Source: Methylotenera sp. (GTDB taxonomy: Bacteria > Pseudomonadota > Gammaproteobacteria > Burkholderiales > Methylophilaceae). Taken from it: a stretch of DNA of 64,000 bases. Every line of letters starts with the position of its first letter. Positions within the stretch are counted from its first letter, which is position 1. Where the stretch lies: assembly GCA_030682715.1 (NCBI GenBank), contig JAUXNQ010000042.1, forward strand, positions 1 through 64,000. Direction: 5' to 3'. Positions 63,899 to 64,000 of this stretch are shown here, piece after piece. A program made the translations under genes and the position numbers. The notes below the pieces were generated by a model. That model did no database searches, had not been told where the DNA came from, and worked only from the letters and a program-made list of their open reading frames with translations.

Positions 63899-63936
63899 GC
63901 GCATATATTCTGTGGGGAAGCCAAGCACTGGCTCAC
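63899..63936. repeat. module B of palindromic intergenic family, second locus
   Basis: gcgcatatattctgtggggaagccaagcactggctcac. Confidence 0.85.
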
Positions 63937-64000
63937 GGTCTCATTAGCATGACGGATTGTTTAGTGGAGTAGCTATAGATTTAGATAGCATATCAATAGT

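Overview
The window looks like a chromosomal segment of a betaproteobacterium. Gene content suggests a Methylophilaceae/Methylotenera-like organism, but that is inference. Most of it is densely packed housekeeping genes: proS, tsaB-rimI, arfB, dinG-like helicase, ctp protease, glcF, coq7, dacB, bioA, rlhA-like, groESL, uvrD, thrB, polA, dusB-fis, purH-purD, hemF and two Na+-coupled transporters. I recognised no rRNA, tRNA, CRISPR array or prophage.

The strongest candidate for an undescribed system is a compact five-gene minus-strand run at 15916-22048. It encodes an SbtA-like bicarbonate permease, a PII-like SbtB protein, an ABC transporter, an HlyD adaptor and a TolC outer-membrane protein, and it is divergent from a LysR (NhaR-like) regulator. 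The ABC protein keeps Walker A but appears to have lost the signature GGQ, the Walker B catalytic Glu, the H-loop His and the Q-loop Gln.

Other notable items: a RAYT transposase flanked by inverted REP palindromes with dispersed copies; a G11 tract upstream of a HAF-repeat autotransporter; a family of about 110-125 bp TIR elements around groEL and dusB with a covarying core stem; a modular palindromic intergenic family; an in-frame palindromic-repeat insertion in polA; a candidate sRNA with an anti-Shine-Dalgarno loop; and a degenerate uracil-DNA-glycosylase-like protein. All calls come from reading the sequence and supplied ORFs. No database search was run.
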